Position numbers and translations under genes: made by a program | Notes under the pieces: generated by a model | The model's database searches: none | What the model saw: the letters and a program-made list of their open reading frames with translations, nothing else | Told to the model about the DNA's origin: nothing | Shown: positions 27,916-41,800 of the stretch, piece by piece | How the letters are laid out: the number at the start of each line of letters is the position of its first letter | Numbering within the stretch: the first letter of the stretch is position 1 | Assembly (NCBI RefSeq): GCF_000002995.4 | Contig: NW_025062479.1 | Span: forward strand, 15,372,721 to 15,436,720 | Length of the DNA stretch: 64,000 nucleotides | Reading direction: 5' to 3' | Source: Brugia malayi | Taxonomy: Eukaryota > Nematoda > Chromadorea > Rhabditida > Onchocercidae

Positions 27916-30155
27916 TAAATGAGGTACTCTTATGCGCATTTGTTTTCATATATTGGGACAAAATGGGAAGCAGGTTCAATTTCAAGGAATGTATATAAAT
28001 CACTGAAGCTACCTGTAAGAAGTAAAGTTATATTTTCAAGATGACATTGATAGTGTCCATTTATTGGGATTGATGTTCGATTTCACTCCTTACAAATGCA
28101 GTCATACGGCAGTTTCATATTTATCAGTCACATTTGATCGTGCTATAAAGCTGACAAGGATATCTGATTTTGTGGTTGTAAAAATGAAAAATGGTGATCA
28201 ATGGACTCCCTTTAAGGTGCATTATCTGCAAGTATTCATTTTTAAGCTTTCAGTTTTGGTTTCATGTTTGAAATATTTATCAAAATTTCTTTCTGTGCCT
28301 TAATTTACGGCTTTTTTCTCTGTACATTTCTCGGATTTAGAATTCCGAAATGGTAGATAATAGAACATTCCGTGCTAGTAATTCATATCGATTTGAAATC
28401 GATGACGAAATAGCCGAATGTCATTTACGTCCTTCACTTGGTGAACCGTATGAAATCATCGATATGGAAAGTGGATATGTTAATTTTGATGAAATTTATC
28501 ACATCTACCACATCAAATGCAAACCAGTTAATGAAGCACGAAGAATTATCATCGAAAAACTGATGGATAATTGTCAGGAACTGTTAAGTGAACTGAAAGT
28601 TGAACAGAAACAGGAGATTTTGAAGGTATTATAATAATTCGATTTTTTTGAAAGCTTTCAGATTTGATTATCATTTTGAAAATAGTCTATCCTGGACATT
28701 GGGTCTAAAATTTGCTTCAAATTTTAGTTACTGCAACTGTTCATGCACTTTTTAAATTTTTTAGTGGCACAAGAAGCACTCTGATAGTTATTCATTCGTT
28801 TTAGAACTTTGTTATACAACAGAATTCGTTCATGTTATACGTATGTGACGGTTACACTAATGTATCTCAGATTAAAGTTGATGGCATAATTATTTTGAAA
28901 TTTTTTGTTGAGTTGATTTGCTGTTAAAGCTAATATATTTAACTAGATCTCTTGCAGTGGCCACTTCTTACATATACCTTTGCGATTTTGGAATTAGAAC
29001 CGATTAAAATGTTTTCAACAATTTTGACGAATTTGGAGGAATTAGCTACAAATGTTGATCCACAGCGATGCGAAATGTATGAAGAGATGGCTATGAATTT
29101 ACGAATTAACGAAAAATTACGCCAGAAGATAGATAATGTGCATAGGATAGATATTTTATTCAGACAAGTTGATGGTCATTTTGTGGGAAAACTGAAACTG
29201 GACAATTTGGGTCTGAAAAGGTTTTTTTTCTTTTTTCTTTAATTCAATAATATAAATAAACAATTTTCCATCGTTTATTAAGCAGTTTTCAATTGGTGAG
29301 CCTTTAATTAGCTAAATGGATGATGTTTAAGTAGTTTCTATAACTAGATTATTTTTCAGATCAATTATAATGAATGATTTGTTGTAAACTAAATAAGATG
29401 CAGGCTTTCTCAATTATGATTTTAGGAAAGTTGTGTACTACGTTAACATCCTATTTTGAGGATTATTTTCAGCTTTTCATTTGTTCCAAGTTTTTTGGTT
29501 TCACTCAAAAACTTTCCTTTTTGTTAGATTCTCTATTTACTCCATCATGAATGGAAAATGATGCAGTCGGAATTCGTAGGGATGGAATAATTATGAAAAA
29601 AAAAAAAAAAGTTTTTTCTATATTTCATGTAACAGTATATCCTGTATTTTAGCATTGACCATTTAAAATATTTGTCATCATTTATTACACACTTGGATCT
29701 TACTGGAAATAAATTCACCAATTTGTGCATTTTTGAATCTTTTCGTCGTTTAACTCATTTACGACTTTTTAATAATCCTATTACCAGGTTAGTTCCATAG
29801 CTTTAAAAAATTTGTCCTTTAGTGAAAATTGTTCTTTATCACTATGAACGAAACGCTAATATTATCGCAATTCTCAATCTGATTAACTTATAGTTTATCA
29901 TGTTTAGATATATTTCGAAATTTGCAAACATCAATGTTCTTGAAATTTATGTTTTGTATTAGTTACAATTTAATTAATTTATTTGATCAAATACATCATT
30001 CTTTCAGTTTTAAAGGTATAAGTATGTTGCCGCAGTTGGATTATCTTAGTGTTGTCGAAATGGCCAAGAATGATTTGGATGTTAAAGATGACTTTGCACT
30101 GAAAAAGATTAGAATGTTGGAATTTGAAGAGTCAGAACAATCGGTCAAAGTATAA
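24982..30155 (+). CDS. RABGGTA: Rab geranylgeranyltransferase alpha subunit
   Basis: Alpha subunit of GGTase-II, which with the beta subunit and Rab escort protein attaches geranylgeranyl groups to the C-terminal cysteines of Rab GTPases in the cytosol. Exons: 24982-25105, 25622-25731, 26161-26250, 26628-26818, 27101-27239, 27729-27822, 28041-28216, 28341-28625, 28958-29220, 29653-29787, 30008-30155; 584 residues, close to the mammalian length. Prenyltransferase-alpha repeats appear as FWNIRRQ, WFYRLW, CWDYRRE, SSWHYRSSLL and FFTDPEDQSAWIFAEWLL. These are followed by the region matching the Ig-like insert and a short leucine-rich part (LTHLDLTGNKF, LTHLRLFNNP). The N-terminus KKVATTEEQKLK resembles the family start. 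Exon 6 could instead begin at 27681, adding 16 in-frame residues. The exon 2 donor (ATG|GTTGAA) is weak but phase-correct. The fifth repeat has FAE where the usual residues are YHR. Confidence 0.95.
27860..27912. repeat. (TA)n microsatellite in a Rab GGTase intron
   Basis: Nearly uninterrupted AT/TA dinucleotides, broken once near 27880, form a self-complementary stretch just after the exon ending at 27822. A shorter (TA)n lies at about 58290-58310 in the SmF intron. Confidence 0.9.
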
Positions 30156-30691
30156 GAAAGGTAATTCATCCCAGATCTCAGATATTGAGTGAAGTTGTTT
30201 GTCACTACCAATATTTTATTAATGTATATTTCTATTTGTTCCATATGTTTGTTAATCTAAAGTATATTTCCACTCAAAAAACTTAGTTGGGTACAGAATC
30301 GTTTCTTTGCGACTTCTCAGAGAACTGTCCTAGATTTTGTCAAGCATGCTTTTAGTGATACAGGTTATTTTTGAATTGGTATTTTCCGGTATTTGTAGTT
30401 TCCCTGTCAAAAAAGTGGATTAATTTTCGAGTAGCTAAACGAAGGTATAAAGTGATTTTCTTTAGAGAAAATGGTTTCTGTGCTTATCACCTAAATGAAC
30501 AACGTTGAATTGTGATAATCGCCATCAAGACGAAGTGATGATATAAACAAATCGATAACTTTTGAGACAGAAGCATAAATAGATTGTCCAAGCATGGGCA
30601 GCATTGAAGACCAGCAATACACAAATAGTAATAATGAATTAATTCTGATTTTCAATTATCTGTAGTTGACGATAAATTGATAAGAATTAAG

Positions 30692-30830
30692 TGCATTTTC
30701 GATTTTAAAGCTTTATCAGCATGTCGCCACAGTTGAATTATCGGAATGTTATCGAAGTCGTCATAAAGAATTTGTATATTAAAGAGAACTTTTCACTGAG
30801 AGAGAGAATGGAATATTAGAATTTGGAGAA
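30692..30830 (+). pseudogene. Decayed tandem copy of the last Rab GGTase alpha exon
   Basis: This segment aligns end to end with the terminal exon (30008-30135) about 700 bp upstream, at roughly three-quarters identity. The real exon reads MLPQLDYLSVVEM; the copy reads MSPQLNYRNVIEV. The copy also retains counterparts of AKNDLDVK and LKKIRM, then meets an early stop. The frame at the acceptor side is broken relative to the leucine-rich part. It suggests a partial gene duplication that has lost function; use as an alternative last exon is unlikely. Confidence 0.8.
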
Positions 30831-31329
30831 AAAAAAAACAACGATAAGTAACAAATCGTTTTTGTTAATTTTGCTAGGTTTTTACTTCAAATTTTTATTT
30901 TATGTTGAAATACTTGCAACTTAATGTCTTTCAAGTTCAAAAATGAAGTTAGAATTTGAAGCAGTTGTCGGTTTTTTTATCACAGCTTATGTCTAATTTT
31001 TTACATTTTTTTTTTTTTACAATTTTTCAATCAAATAATTATACCTGTGGATTTCTTTTGTTTAAGTATATTATAGATGTATAAATTTGGTGCATATTGG
31101 TTGTTAAGGTAATATGCAAACTATCACATCCATTTGATTATGAGAAATGGCATTTGTAGTTTAAACAATTCATTCTCCCAGGTAACAAGCACTGGGACAT
31201 AAGCAATTCTTGTGGGAGGACATTAAAAATAAACAAAATTTGGTGACATAAGAAAAGTGCTATAAATGCAGCAACACAGAAAGTAAGGGAAAAAAGAGGA
31301 TAGAGGCTTTTATGAGTGTCCCCAGAAGT

Positions 31330-31466
31330 GTAATCATGGTAGAGTTTGAGGGAATCGATTTAAGTGGGGGCTGGCATTGATCGACTAGATCATAGAACAG
31401 GTTTGTATTCCATTAAAGGAGGAGGGTATGGCAATCTAAATTGGGGTGATACTGCTTTCGTCAACT
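31330..31466 (+). pseudogene. Possible SERBP1/HABP4/VIG-1-like fragment
   Basis: A short plus-strand stretch from about 31364 translates to DRLDHRTGLYSIKGGGYG and then NLNWGDTAF. This recalls the arginine/glycine-rich block of the HABP4/PAI-RBP1 family (VIG-1 in worms), which has an R-x-G then K-x-G-G-x-G-x-x-N-W-G pattern. A preceding piece appears in another frame, as if frameshifted. There is no start codon, splice series or downstream coding sequence. I treat it as a possible retropseudogene scrap, from memory of the motif only. Confidence 0.3.
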
Positions 31467-33148
31467 GCTGCTGCATTCAGTTTTCCTGCTATTGTTTACT
31501 CACCTGCAATTCTTATTTCTTTTATTTGCTACCAATTAATTTAAAGTTTTTGCCCAACATAAAATTAATTATTTACACAAGTATCAAATGATATAGAAAT
31601 TCAAATAGTTACTTTATTGGATTAGTTAGCTAGAGCTAGCCATTCAGGCATTAATTAAATTAGGTTATTCGTTGTTCATTCATAGTTCTTTAAAACATTT
31701 CGAATTAGCATGATTATGTCTAATATTAATTGTAGATTTTTAAAAGATACTAAAAAAGTAGAAAATATATTTGTAGCATTTCCGGTATGATTTTTATGTT
31801 TTCAGTTTCCATCCAACCATGTATCATCGTTGTGAACATGTAGATCATATGGTTGTAACAAAAAGAAAAAAAGGTTGGATAGAAATGATTCTTCAAATCT
31901 TTTTCAAGTTTTCTTTTAAAATTTTAAACTTTAAAAAAGACTAATAAATGAAGAATTATTTCCCATAAATTTTTCCCGACATTTTCATCATTTCAAATCT
32001 TTCTCATCATAAATGATGTATAAAATGTTTGCAAATAATGCTTTCTTTTTCGCCTTTAATTATTTACATAAAGAAAAATTTGCATTTCTTCGTCTTAATT
32101 TTAATCCTATTCTAATTTAGCCATTTTAAAAATAACAGTAGGAAAAAAAAAGTGATTGCAAAAATTCTCATTTATTTTTCTATTAGTTTTATTTGATGAA
32201 AAATTTGGATGACATTATAACTGAATTAAATCAAATTATATAAAAATATAGGCATTTTATTGTGACAGGACGTCAATTACTTTAATCGTTTATCTTTTAA
32301 AATACTCAACGATTAAATGATTAAACGTTCCGATCAGATGTATATTCTATGGATTGATATTCCGGATAATTGTGCGCAAATATTTGACAACAGTATAATT
32401 TCATACCTATAAAATAATTAAAAAATCTACAATATCACTCTTAATCTTTTTTTAAAAATTTCTTAATTGTTGAGATGCTTTCAAATTTCAAATCTTATCA
32501 CTAAATAAAAAAAAGCTTTAAAGGACAAAAAAAGAACGAAAAAAAGGCAAACTCCAATACCAGGAAAAAGAAATAAACCTTACTTTAACATATTATGTTG
32601 TGAAGAAAAATAATCAAATAATGATTGGTTAAACATTAGATATAAAAAATGATAACAATGACGAATGCATCGTTTGCTTTTTATTATTTTCATCAAAAAA
32701 AAAATTCATTTCAACTTGTTTAAACTCTCATTTAACTAATGATTTCTGCGTTTTTTTGAAATGATCAACACATTAACAGAGAAGTGAGCAGCGCATTTTC
32801 TAATGTTTGTGTTTCAATCTGGGAAAAATCAAAGGTCAACAATCGAAGGTGCTCCACTTCACATCTATTTTTATCACATTTCGTTCGCGACGATGAATTT
32901 TTTTTGCTTCTCTATCACAACTGTCACATCAGTTTCATTCTTCGAGAGATGTACTTGCATTGCTTCGGTGTATTGAATGATAAATATCACCGGATGTTTA
33001 TGTTCATCCAAATGCGTCTGCCAGTCTTTTTGTCATGTGAATTATCTTAATGGTCAAAATTATTATTTTATCGATTTAAAAAATGAATCAATGCATTTAA
33101 ATTTTGTCGTTTTATTTATTTGTATTTGATAAAGGGAGGAAAATTTAA
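31467..33148. other. Intergenic, no supported gene
   Basis: AT-rich sequence between the Rab GGTase remnants and the small membrane-protein gene. An 88-codon plus frame at 32784-33050 has no recognisable motif and no start context I would trust. Confidence 0.5.
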
Positions 33149-33883
33149 ATGCCGAAACAAGAATTTGAATTTATCGATTATCTTGGACCATTAGCTGTAT
33201 CTGTATGTTTTGTTATAGCACTATTTATTTTATCAGCTATTATTAATTTCATTTGGATAACAAAAAATGACGATCGAACAGTTTTTGAAAAAGTAAGTTC
33301 TTGGCTGAATTTATATGAATTATATTTTTTCTTATGTATCACATTAGTTTTCTACTCTCAACTGATATAAATAATAAGTTTGATCATTTTTTACGTAGTA
33401 CTATCTTTACGTGATATTGCCGTACGGTTCCCGTAAATGAATGATAATTTACTGAAGTATTCATTATTGTAATTTATTGAACTATTCCTAGTATAAGATG
33501 ATAAAAAGAAATTTGAAATACAATAGTTAACATTTCATTAACTACAGTTTGGCTCAACGTTTGATCTTCGATGTGGTGTGCATCGAATGCGGCATAGGCC
33601 AAATAAGGTCACATTTTTTATTGCATTCTATAATTATTAATTAATGGTCTAAATTATTATTTCAATTTTTATCAGAGTAAAAGAAGCGGCAAAAACTAAA
33701 GGAATGAAGTATTGCATTTGATAGGAAGTTTTATTTTATTTTTGAGAAGTATTCCGAATTTCATTTAATTGGATTAATATTTCTTTAATAAGTTAATTTA
33801 ATTAATTAATTAATAAGAAAAGTTTATGTTTTTTTTTTCAGTCATGGAAACGAGTTCAGTTAATTGATAATCAAGATGTATAA
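33149..33883 (+). CDS. Small single-pass membrane protein, unknown function
   Basis: Two exons, 33149-33292 and 33842-33883, join in phase 0 through GAAAAA|GTAAGT and a strong TTTTTTTCAG acceptor, giving 61 residues. The N-terminus is MPKQEFEFIDYLGPLAV. One long hydrophobic segment lies at about residues 11-37, followed by a charged tail (KNDDRTVFEK, SWKRVQLIDNQDV). There is no signal peptide, and positive charges after the segment suggest a cytosolic C-terminus. AATAAA at 33989-33994, about 105 bases past the stop, supports a real transcript end. I do not recognise the family. Support is the clean splice pair plus protein-like composition; a chance open frame cannot be excluded. Confidence 0.6.
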
Positions 33884-35887
33884 AGAACAATCCTCAACTA
33901 TTTCTGAGATGAGGAATGAATTATCATCCGGTAGCTATAAAGCCAGAAATGATAGTACCTCAATTAATATATGATATGATTATAGATTAATAAATTTTAC
34001 TGCCTATTTTTTTTTTCACGTATTTTATGATGTTTTCCTATTTTTTTTTTCTTTTTGCAAATATCAAAAATACTAAATGATCAAAAATAAGTGAAACCAC
34101 GTAAGCCTAATTACGTGAAGATATACAGCTTTAAATCTTGATTTTTTTTTTCCTTCCTTTCTTTTTTTCTTTTTGTTTTAGCCTATTTTAAAAGTATAAA
34201 ATATTTTCATTTCAATTATCCACTCATCTAAGCACTTACTTAACTTTAACTGCTGCTACCACTCAAGTATCCACTCCACTACTGTTATTATTTACTGCTA
34301 CTTATTATTACAATCTCTATACATTTCCGCTCTGTTTATTTTACTGTGGCTATTATTTTTCTTTTGCTATGAAATTAAAATTTAACTTTTTTAAATTCAA
34401 GATGACTACAGGATGAATGCCTTTTCTATCAAATAGTGATATTGTATTCATACTGTTAACTACTGATTACATAAGTAATACTGGTAGAATACTAGTTATA
34501 TTATTGCTATAATTACAATTAGAGCATCAGATAATGATGAATAATGTTACAGATATGATCATTTAATATCACTGTTATCATTTTAAAAAAAACCACTGAT
34601 TATAATAATCAATAATTACCATTATCATTCCTATTCCTATTCCGTTTAGTAAGTTGCATGTACTTTTTTATGAAATTTGATATAAACACACTTCAATTTT
34701 CTTTTGTATCGATTATTATGCCTCCTTTTTGTAATGTCACTTTTTTAAAAATTCTAAATGCATTATCAGTTCTAATCAGGAAAACAGACACAATTTTGAA
34801 GAAATTTAAAGCAAATGAAGTTAATGAAATTTTTGAAACTGAAATTCTGTATCATTTCATTTTTTTTTTCCAAATAGAATGAATAAGTGAAATAGGTAAT
34901 AACAGGCGGTAATAATAAATAATAAGTACATAATAATCGGACAGTTGTTGTCGTATCTAAATTTTTTTATTGTTGTATCTAAATTTAATTAAAATTTCTG
35001 AGAGATGAAATACGAAAAAGACGAATTTCATAAAGAAAACAAAGGCTAACATATTTACGTTGTTTCCAGTATCAAATTAACGAACAAGCAGACTTACCAA
35101 TTCTAAGAATTTGACCTACTCTTATTCTTATACTCTCTTTAAAACTGCAAGTCATCTTGCTACTCCTTTCAACAATTCCACTATTATAATCTTTACTTTA
35201 CTATGTATTTCTTAGGTTTAATTTATTTCTTGCATTTTGAGAATGTAATTATGCTTCAGTTGAACCAAAACTTTTTATAAATTCTCTACAGACATTTTAA
35301 TTGCGGCAATAAGGAGATTTAAAATGGAATGTGAGATGAAATTATTTACAGTAAAATTGCAAAACATACAAAAATGTATACAAAAAAAATGATAGAAATA
35401 ACAAAATCTCAATGAAGCTAACTAAAGAAAAAGACAGAATGCAAGAAAATTTTAATAATACTTTGATGTATAATATTAAAACCGAACATCTACTCATACT
35501 ATTGCACATCGTTAGTTACAACAATTAATGTTTGTTACGAATTCCCAGATCTCAGCTATAAGATACTATGATTAAACCAGAAACAATGATGAGCAATACA
35601 AAAACAACATAAAAAGAAATGATAACAAAATAACACCACTGAAATGATATCACAACGATGATACAAATATGTTCTCCATAATGCAATAAAAAGAAATTGA
35701 TAAGGCATTCTTTTTAATTTTTACCGATTAGTTCTTGTTAATTAGTCACAGCAAGTATATTTCGAAGTACTTACGTTATCCGAAAAAGCACGACGAGTTC
35801 TACCATTTCTGTCATGAGCACAAAAAAAAAAAAAATGCAATAAACTTAAAAGAATTTCTTGCTGTACCCACATTGATCACTAATATA
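33884..35887. other. Intergenic between convergent genes
   Basis: Contains the AATAAA at 33989 for the small plus-strand gene and presumably the 3'UTR of SKI2 on the minus strand. A 74-codon frame at 34658-34882 shows no recognisable motif. Nothing else is supported. Confidence 0.5.
33989..33994 (+). terminator. Polyadenylation signal AATAAA
   Basis: Canonical hexamer about 105 bases after the stop codon of the two-exon small membrane protein. Confidence 0.5.
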
Positions 35888-38800
35888 CTAATCGAGAACA
35901 GTATAAAGACTAGCAGCAAAAACGATATCTCTTCTGATAGCTGCCGATGTATCGTCCATTTTCTCATACAATGTAGGATCACCAACTAATCGTGCGGCAT
36001 TTCGTATATCGTGACATAATTCATCCAATCTTTGTATACAGCGTACAATCAAACCTTCTTGTGCATCAGTGAGTTGCATTATCTCAGCAAATGGCTAGAA
36101 AATATAAAATTTAATTAAAATAATTTAATTTAAATTATAATACAAGAGATGATTCTTATAATCATGACGCTAAATTACAGCTAATCAATTGCAAATCCGA
36201 AGAAAATCTAATGAGGTAGTTTGCAAGAAGCAAAGATAGTATGGCATTAAAATGAAAAAAAAAAAAAAAAAAACCTTAAAAGCTTCAAGGAGACAAGAAA
36301 AAATAAACTGTAGGGCAGCGATAAAGCACAATGAACTCTCAACAATCTGACGAACAAATGGATTTACGAATGGATATTTCAGTAGTTAGCACCGCAAACC
36401 TTCTTTAAGAACTTAATATTTTTCTATATTTTAGCTTTTTGTGACTGGAAAAATGAAATTTCATGACAACATTAAGAAACAGACTGAAATAGATAAAAAA
36501 CTTTGCACTTTTACCATGGAACTGGCCCATTCATAAACAGCATGCATCAAACCAAAGCTCAATTCTTCAGAAATGTCAACATCTTTTACACCACATTCCC
36601 GTTGGATCCTTCCAATTCTGTTACACACTTCAATGATGTCATCTTTCAACTAAAAAATGAACATTTCCGGTCTAGGAAAAAAATTGCCACGTATAAATTC
36701 ATATTTTTCAAAAAATACTACAAATTTCATATTTTCCTTTCTCCCCTTTTTAGGAATTTATGAATCATTAAACAACAGAGAAGGGTTCTCTCAGCTGGAC
36801 ATTTGTAATCATGCTCGCCTATAAAATTCCATACAGATTTATATTAGTAAATACAAGACAGTTCTACCTCCTCTAATACTGGTGGCGTTTGTATCGCTTC
36901 ACCTTCCTTATCTTTCCTGCATTCGCCCTCCCTTAACCTATGCTGACATGTTGTTACTGAAAGCATAGCTGCTATTTCCGCAGTTGAACGATAATGAAAT
37001 TTATTGTCCAGCATCAATTCCGTAATCAACAATTCCTAAAAATACAGTTTTGCCACGTATCTCATTTCCTATTTCGTTGCTGATTAACAATTATTTATTG
37101 TAACTAAAACGAAATTTTCCATAAATAAATTAACATAAAATGGAAATCGACTTGCATAAATTCAAAAAGCATTGCTTTGAATCATATTATGCAATTGAAC
37201 CATATTATGCAAACATACCAAGTGACAGAAAGTGAAAATGAGAACTGCATCATACCTGATGATGTATTTCACAAGCTACACGACCTTTCAGAGAAACCAA
37301 ATTTGAATCATCAATGTAATTTAACCGACGTAAAAGCTGAAAATATTTAGAGGTTAACTAGTAAAGACATGGAAGGCTAGCAAACAAATGAATACAAATA
37401 AACATACAACCTGGACAATCAAGAATGTAAATATTACCTTGATACGATCGCTGTAATCCTGTGAGAGCAGTAAACCACCAGTTGAAAGCTTTAAACGAAG
37501 CTCATCACATTTTCCTTGAAGGTTTCTTTTATCATGTATATATGTGAACTAAAGTTTGTCAAGAAATAATTTGATGACTTTTATCAAAAAGATGAAAAAA
37601 AAAAAAAAACGTCAATCAAATTGCACTGTAATCTTCCATTAACTGTAAAAACATCAAACAATACACTTAAAGAATATTATGCTGAAATTATAAAGAAAAC
37701 AATGAAATAAAAAGAAAAAACTGAAGAAAGTAAGGTAGAAGCAGTGAAGCGTTACAGTGAAAACCTGCGATAACAGGTATGTATTTAAATGCTTCTGTGA
37801 GATTAAAATTGGATGAATAACAACTCACATGTTCCTGAAATAGCGAACACCGTTGACAAGCAAAATTTGCATCATTTATGAGTAAATTGCGGAGATCATT
37901 CAAATAACGCAATTTTTGAAACATTTCAACATCGTTCACTTGTATATCTTGCCCTGGTAATTTTACATTTCCCTTTTTCGTGCTGTCCCAATTTGCTGCT
38001 ATATTATCAATTTCACCAATTAATTTCAGAACCGCCTGATCTGGTGATTTAGTCCTACCAAGTGAAATAACATTCAACAAGTATTATCAAAAAAAAAAAT
38101 ACATATATATAACTACCGATAAGTTGAAAACAAAAGAAGAAAATGAGATCGAGAAGTAGCACCATTTTTTTAGACTGAGCACTACTTGTTTAGCAAAAAA
38201 AGTAAAATTTACAAAAACACAGGAACGAAAAAAAAAAAGACCTACCGATTTCTGGGGTAATTCCTTGTTTTCATATCATCTATGATTGCCAGTGGATCAA
38301 TCTTCATGGTTTTTTGACAAACTGCTATCAAACGACTGAGTGGTATACTATCCACGACAGTGCCTATTCTTCGCACTTGATCTGAGAATTTTTGTGGTGG
38401 TAGTCCTTCAAGACCATAAAATGCTGCACACTGCAATAGGCTTGTCTCACAGATTTCCTGTTGCTCCTGGAAAAAAAGCTTTAATTAAACGTGCCGAATA
38501 TTTATCTCAATGATATCATGAAATCCCAAAACTAGTAAGATGAAAATAGCACAAATAACAACTCTAACTTCTTGTGGCATTCTTGTGAAACGGTCTCTTT
38601 TTTGCTTTTCATGCTCTGTAACTTGTTGATCGTCTACCACAGATAGCAGTAAAGCCATATTCTTTGAATTCCCATCCACCGTTAGCTCAAACAATCAATT
38701 TAAAGAAAAAAAAAAAAACTATTAACAGAAGTGAAAAAGAAATTAAGAAGAGCGAACAAAAAAAATTTCATCCGAATAAAACTTCTCTCACAAAACTCTC

Positions 38801-41800
38801 AAAAAGTCGCCGATATCAAGAATCTTCGAACGAGAATCACAAATCTAGAAAAAAGCTGCTCTAGGACGGGCGATTTAACGCCCTTTAAAAGTATTTCCTA
38901 ACCTTAAGAAGAACTGCCACAGCAGCAAGTCGTCCAATTTCTGGCAAACAAACAATAACCAGACGTCCTGGCAATAATAATTTATCCAAAACCGAAAATC
39001 GAATTAATTCAGGCCATAATTCAGCTCGATACCGTATGAATATTCTCAAGTTTTCGTAATAATCAACAATTGAATTGCCTTCAGTAGGAAAACATGTTGT
39101 ACAATCAGGATCTTTTTTCAGTAACAACAGTTCTTCTGTCTGAAACCTCAATTTTATAAAACGTATGAGATAATTCACCGAAGGACAAATGAATTTCTTC
39201 ATTAAAAGTCAAGGTTAAACTATAAAAAAGATTTCAAACAAAAAATTTTTAACCACATAAAATACTAAATATTCAACAAATGACGCTATCATAACTTGGC
39301 AAGTAAACTAAAGTGGCTAAGTGTTAGAACTTTAGATCTCTTTCAGAATGGATAACACTTAACAGAATTTCAATGCGGGTTTGTATTACAAAACAATGAC
39401 ACAGTGCAACAAACATCACGAAATCTTAAATTTGAAATAACAAACTGAACCCGACTTTCAAATTTTGCACCAAAATTTATTAATACCTATATTTGGAATC
39501 ATACTCATGATGCACATGGACTTAACTATAAATTTCATAAAAAAAAAGAACAAATTCCACCAGAAGAACATATAACTATCAAATGTTATGTATTACTTAC
39601 CTGTTTTAAGCGTGCTTTTTGTGTCAATGCTAATCTTAGTGATGCACTTTCAACGTAGCTTCTTCTTAGCACATCCTCGACACTCAAATGCTCTACTCGC
39701 AACAAATTTAGGAGCATTGAGTATGTTACTCTAAACCGTGACTCTAGCTTTGTCGGTTTGCCCTGTAGTGATTGAAATCAGATAACAAAGTAAAAAGAAA
39801 GAAAAAAAAAAAAACTATATTATTAATAGTAAAAGAAATCTTCGGGTTTTTTTTATTTTTTTTGTTAAGGAAAGTTGGTACCAGTCATTCCACTCTCGCT
39901 CTTCCTCTTTCACAACACATTTTTTCACGCATCAAAAATTATTTTATTTCAAAGATTTATAGCTAACAATAATAGGACTACGGAAAAAGTGAGAATATCT
40001 TACCTGCATACAATTGACGAGGTCTAGATAGTCGGGAACATAAGGTCCTTTACATAAAACAATTACGGACCCAGTAGCATCCAGACCTCGTCGCCCCGCT
40101 CGACCAGCCATCTAAAAAAACCATCCCCGATAATCACTCTAAAAATTTTCTTCCTAACATTTTTTTTATTGATTAACTACGTGATTCAAAAAAAAAAAAA
40201 AAAAAAAACTGATAACCATATTTCAAGTAATCAACTGAAACTATTAAAGAAGTTTTCATTTTTCTAAACATTTCACCAGCAGTCGTAAATCATTCATCTG
40301 CTTGTTATTTTGCGAACCAGATGTCATATCCTTCGTCAACTTTTGCAATTTTCACAGCAAGAATTTGTAAAAATAAAACGGTAGAATACCTGAATATATT
40401 CCCCCGGATTCAACAGACGCAACTGTCGGCCATCGTGTTTCTGCAGTGAGTCAAAAATCACCGTCCGGGCGGGCATATTGACGCCCATAGCAAAAGTTTC
40501 AGTAGCAAACAAAACCTACAGTATTTGTATTAAACTAGTAACCAGAAAAATATTCTTATACATCGAAAAGAATTTTCAATTTGCCTATTTACAGCAATAT
40601 TTCATTTCAAAAGAAAAAACTGTATGTATGCATGACTTGAAAATAAATTTAAAAATACTCGTTTATATTGTGGAAGCAAATACCTTGACGAGTCCTTTCT
40701 GGAACAGCAATTCGACAACCTCTTTTAGAATTGGCAAAATACCGCTGTGATGTATTGCAAAACCATGCTTACATAATTCTTTCATTTGTAGTACCTACGA
40801 AGAATTAAGAAATTTCTTTGGAATTGAAATAAATTTTGGTATAATTTTATAGTTATATTGAAGTTGAACAAATTATTAACGACAATTTTTTGCAAGATCT
40901 AATTCAAGAAATAAATTTGAAAATAATTTGCGAATAAATGATGATGCAGGTGTGATCACGCTATCGAAGATAACACTGTTACAGCAAAACAATAATATGA
41001 TCACAATATCAAGAGGAAGGGAAAAATCAACTCCATTCCAAGACTTTTTATTTTATCGGTTCAGATTCCTCACCCATACTACCTATTTAAAACAAAGCAG
41101 CTATAGCAAAATTATTTAAACAGGAAAGCATATATATGACAGACAGAAACGAAATAGTCCAAAACAGAATCTAAGATAGTTTTTGGATGCATAAATAATA
41201 ACACTAGAAGCATCGCATTCAGTGGCCAAATGAAGAAATATTCCTAATAAATTAGGTTATAAAAGTGACCTGAGGTAGATTTTTGTCCGAACCTCTCAAG
41301 CGCGCAATACACCTTGAAAAGAAATGATGTATACTGGATTTCTCCTTCTCTGTAGTCAAATCAATTGATCGCAACAAATACGCATTATCATCACATCTTT
41401 ATAGTAATTATTCATAAATTAATATTGGACATAAAGTGATTTTAAATCAAAAAGAACAGTGACAAGATCACTTTCTTTCAAAGTTGTACTTATGCAAACA
41501 AAATACTGCAGTGTTACTGTGAAATTTTTAAACAAATTCAATCATCTCCAATAAGAATAGATGGATATAGTAGGGTCTTTTTTTTTTTTTTTTGCTTATA
41601 AAAAATGAGAAAATCAAACCTTCGTCTAGAGAAAACAAAAACAATGACTGGCAACATGTTCTGCATGCGTAGATGGTCGATAACAGTAATGTAAACATTC
41701 TTGTCCTGAAATGTTAAAATATGAAAAACAAAACAGATGAATAATGCAAATTTCAACTTTGGAGATTATAAAATTCGAACACAATTGTAGACTAAAACAT

